The position numbers and the translations under genes are program-made. 15,451 nt of DNA from an uncultured Tannerella sp. (GTDB lineage Bacteria; Bacteroidota; Bacteroidia; Bacteroidales; Tannerellaceae): positions 1 through 15,451 of the forward strand of contig CALHPT010000083.1 in assembly GCA_938036405.1 (NCBI GenBank). Reading direction: 5' to 3'. A model generated the notes under the pieces. The model was not told the origin of the DNA. It searched no databases and worked only from the letters and a program-made list of their open reading frames with translations. Every line of letters starts with the position of its first letter. Positions within the stretch are counted from its first letter, which is position 1. Positions 13,764 through 15,451 of this stretch are shown here, one piece after another.

Positions 13764-14588
13764 ATGAAAACGAACCCCTCCACCTATCGCGAAGCCGCCG
13801 ACTACCTCTCCGGCCTCATCCACACCGTGCCCCCGACCGCCATCATCCTCGGCAGCGGCCTCGGCGCCCTGGCCGATCGCATCACCGACGCCACCGTCAT
13901 CCCCTACGCCGCCATCCCCCACTTCGCACGCTCCACCGCCACCGGCCACAAAGGCAACCTCCTCTTCGGCCGCCTCGGCAGTCAGTCGGTCATGGCCATG
14001 CAGGGCCGCTTTCATTATTATGAAGGCTACACCATGAGTCAGGTCACCTTCCCCATCCGCGTCATGGCCCTCCTCGGTGTCCGCCGCCTCCTCGTCTCCA
14101 ACGCTGCCGGTGGCATTAACAACACCTTCCACGTCGGCGACCTCATGATCATCCGCGATCATATCAACATGATGCCCAACCCGCTCATCGGCCCCAACGA
14201 CGAACACTTCGGCCCACGCTTCCCCGACATGACCCGCGCCTACGATCGCGACCTCATTCGCGCCGCCGAAGAGATCGCCCTCGAGCAAGGCATCACCCTC
14301 CGGAAAGGCGTCTACGTCGGCCTCACCGGACCCTCCTACGAGACTCCCGCCGAATACGCCGCCTACGGTCGCCTCGGTGGCGACGCCGTCGGCATGAGTA
14401 CCGTCCCCGAAGTCATCGTCGCCCGTCACGCCGGCCTACGCGTCTTCGGCATGTCCGTCATCACGAACGAAGGCTACCACTTCGCCGACGATTTCGTCAA
14501 CGATGCCGATGAAGTCGTCCGTGCCGCCAATCGTGCCACCGACGTCATGACCCGCCTCTTCACCGCCCTCATCGAACGCACCGAGTAA
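13764..14588 (+). CDS. punA: Purine nucleoside phosphorylase, trimeric type
   Basis: Encodes 274 residues, the usual length of the trimeric PNP/MTAP family. It cleaves inosine or guanosine with phosphate to the base and ribose-1-phosphate in the purine salvage pathway. The family motifs are in order: IILGSGLGALAD (27-38, phosphate Ser31), GHKGNL (61-66), GRFHYYEGY (81-89, Arg82 and His84), VSNAAGGIN (111-119), LTGPSYETPAEY (187-198), DAVGMSTVPEVIVA (207-220, Met211 and Ser212) and VITNEGY (232-238) with base-contacting Asn235. That Asn and the Glu197 region fit 6-oxopurine specificity. The start at 13764 gives the normal N-terminus; an upstream extension would run through the previous gene in another frame. 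It is 13 nt before the next gene. Confidence 0.95.
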   Translation: MKTNPSTYREAADYLSGLIHTVPPTAIILGSGLGALADRITDATVIPYAAIPHFARSTATGHKGNLLFGRLGSQSVMAMQGRFHYYEGYTMSQVTFPIRVMALLGVRRLLVSNAAGGINNTFHVGDLMIIRDHINMMPNPLIGPNDEHFGPRFPDMTRAYDRDLIRAAEEIALEQGITLRKGVYVGLTGPSYETPAEYAAYGRLGGDAVGMSTVPEVIVARHAGLRVFGMSVITNEGYHFADDFVNDADEVVRAANRATDVMTRLFTALIERTE

Positions 14589-14601
14589 CGCGCCCCGCCC
14601 C

Positions 14602-15123
14602 ATGATCGGCCCCGCCCCACTCTACGACCTCCTGCGCCGTCTCGACATCCCCTTCGACTACATCGAGCATCCCCCACTCCCCACCCTCGACGTAGCCCGC
14701 GAAGTCCTCCGTGACCGCGACGTTCACCTCTGTAAGAACCTCTTCTTCCGCAATCACAAGGGCAACCGTCACTACCTCGTCATCCTCTCCGGCGACAGCT
14801 CGATGGACATCCATGCCATCGAGCATCGCCTCCGCGAGGGCAAGCTCACCTTCGCCTCCGAACGCCGCCTGCAGCGTTACCTCGGCGTCACCCCCGGATC
14901 TGTCACCCCCTTCGCCCTCATTCACGACACAGATCACCACGTACGCGTCTTCCTCGACAAAAATCTCCGCCACTCCCCCCGCCTCAGCTTCCATCCCTGC
15001 ATCAACACCGCCTCCTTGACCCTCCCCCTTGACGGCTTCATTCGCTACATGGACCACACAGGGAATGCCTACGAGTGGATTGATCTCTACCCCGAAGAAT
15101 CACGGCATAACCACTTAGGATGA
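14602..15123 (+). CDS. YbaK/PrdX-type prolyl-tRNA editing deacylase
   Basis: Encodes 173 residues of the free-standing YbaK/ProX editing superfamily, which hydrolyses mischarged tRNAs such as Ala-tRNA(Pro). The motif VHLCKNLFFRNHKGNRHYLVIL (read from residue 41) contains the catalytic Lys45, and YLGVTPGSVTPFALIHD, VRVFLDKNL and FHPCINTASLTL follow in the order seen in PrdX (ProX) proteins; the length equals that group's. The second residue of FHPNxNTAT is Cys here (HPCINTAS). It acts in the cytoplasm together with prolyl-tRNA synthetase. It starts 13 nt after the phosphorylase gene, so the two probably share a transcript. The tRNA target (Pro with Ala, or Pro with Cys) cannot be settled from sequence. 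Confidence 0.92.
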   Translation: MIGPAPLYDLLRRLDIPFDYIEHPPLPTLDVAREVLRDRDVHLCKNLFFRNHKGNRHYLVILSGDSSMDIHAIEHRLREGKLTFASERRLQRYLGVTPGSVTPFALIHDTDHHVRVFLDKNLRHSPRLSFHPCINTASLTLPLDGFIRYMDHTGNAYEWIDLYPEESRHNHLG

Positions 15124-15187
15124 ACGATATAGCTCATTTTACCAACGATTCGTCACTCCTGTTGCGAGAGAAAATATTTGCAGAACG

Positions 15188-15218
15188 TTTGGACGTTTGG
15201 AAAACGACTCTATCTTTG
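15188..15218 (+). promoter_or_regulatory. Bacteroidetes-type promoter of tRNA-Gly
   Basis: TTTG (15188-15191) and TATCTTTG (15211-15218) are separated by exactly 19 nt, an ideal match to TTTG-N19-21-TAnnTTTG. It lies 36 nt upstream of the tRNA 5' end. Confidence 0.88.
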
Positions 15219-15254
15219 CGCCCGTCAATCGAGAGAGAGTGACACAAAACATAT

Positions 15255-15327
15255 GCGGAAGTAGCTCAGTTGGTAGAGCACAACCTTGCCAAGGTTGGGG
15301 TCGCGGATTCGAGTTCCGTCTTCCGCT
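15255..15327 (+). tRNA. tRNA-Gly(GCC)
   Basis: 73 nt. The acceptor arms GCGGAAG (15255-15261) and CTTCCGC (15320-15326) pair perfectly, with discriminator T. The D-arm contains GTAGCTCAGTTGGTAGAGC. The anticodon arm CAACC-TTGCCAA-GGTTG gives anticodon GCC. The T-arm is GCGGA-TTCGAGT-TCCGT. The CCA end is not encoded (CTT follows). Confidence 0.96.
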
Positions 15328-15356
15328 CTTTTAGATGAACAGCCTCTCCAGTCACT

Positions 15357-15376
15357 CTTTCTTCTGTGCAAGAAAG
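15357..15376 (+). terminator. Weak stem-loop between the tRNA genes
   Basis: CTTTCTT (15357-15363) and AAGAAAG (15370-15376) are perfect arms with a 6-nt loop, followed by TTT. It is short and A/T-rich, so it may equally be a processing signal between two co-transcribed tRNAs. Confidence 0.3.
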
Positions 15377-15436
15377 TTTCAGAACTAACTAAAGAAAGAA
15401 GGGTAGGCGATCGTCATTCAAGCAATAAATGAATAG

Positions 15437-15451
15437 GCCCAGGTGGCGGAA
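15437..15451 (+). tRNA. tRNA-Leu, 5' end only (cut by the window)
   Basis: The last 15 bases, GCCCAGGTGGCGGAA, are the typical opening of Bacteroidetes tRNA-Leu. The anticodon lies beyond the window. It follows tRNA-Gly by 109 nt, suggesting a small tRNA cluster, and no promoter box was found between them. Confidence 0.65.

Noticed and set aside
13437..14429. A 330-codon minus-strand open frame across the YaeR-type and punA genes
   Set aside because: Gly/Glu/Val/Ala-rich shadow of two clearly identified plus-strand genes.

Overview
The window looks like a chromosomal segment of a GC-rich, T9SS-bearing Bacteroidales bacterium, most likely a Tannerella-like member of the Tannerellaceae/Porphyromonadaceae. 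The reasons are: a full-length PorU (the sortase of the type IX secretion system); promoters of the Bacteroidetes TTTG/TTG-N19-TAnnTTTG type in front of rpmH and tRNA-Gly; a DUF6261 protein, a family essentially confined to Bacteroidetes; start codons without clear Shine-Dalgarno sequences; and strongly C-rich coding strands. The genus is an inference; the phylum is well supported.

Layout. 1-326 is a GC-rich, hairpin-rich non-coding block that ends in the rpmH promoter; rpmH (L34) is at 327-482. After a 327-nt gap comes a tight plus-strand block at 810-6071: a membrane-anchored PASTA-domain protein, the pseudouridine synthase RluD, D-Ala-D-Ala ligase, a lysophospholipid-type acyltransferase, the NADH-sensing repressor Rex and a fumarylacetoacetate-hydrolase-family enzyme. 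Three of its five junctions are ATGA stop/start overlaps and the other two gaps are 22 and 44 nt, so it reads as one operon joining cell-envelope synthesis, ribosome modification and redox control. A 398-nt gap at 6072-6469 holds a candidate MITE-like element with 14-bp inverted ends, then porU (6470-9931), which ends in a repeat-rich region with a strong intrinsic terminator.

On the minus strand lie ugd (UDP-glucose 6-dehydrogenase) and, 28 nt downstream, an NlpE-type lipoprotein, converging on porU. A divergent 386-nt region separates ugd from a plus-strand DUF6261 gene. It carries two 41-bp tandem units plus the start of a third, each beginning with the dyad ATGTCGCAT, and one arm pair shows a compensating change between copies. 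The DUF6261 protein has an unusual C-terminal tail of five 9-residue Pro/Lys repeats. Downstream are three closely spaced housekeeping genes: a YaeR-type glyoxalase-like metalloprotein, a trimeric-type purine nucleoside phosphorylase and a YbaK/PrdX-type prolyl-tRNA editing deacylase. The window ends with tRNA-Gly(GCC), which has a clear promoter, and the first 15 nt of a probable tRNA-Leu.

Most genes are ordinary core functions. The parts least explained by known families are the DUF6261 locus with its phased dyad repeats, the interspersed hairpin repeat family found at both 1-175 and 9933-10048, and the small inverted-end element upstream of porU.
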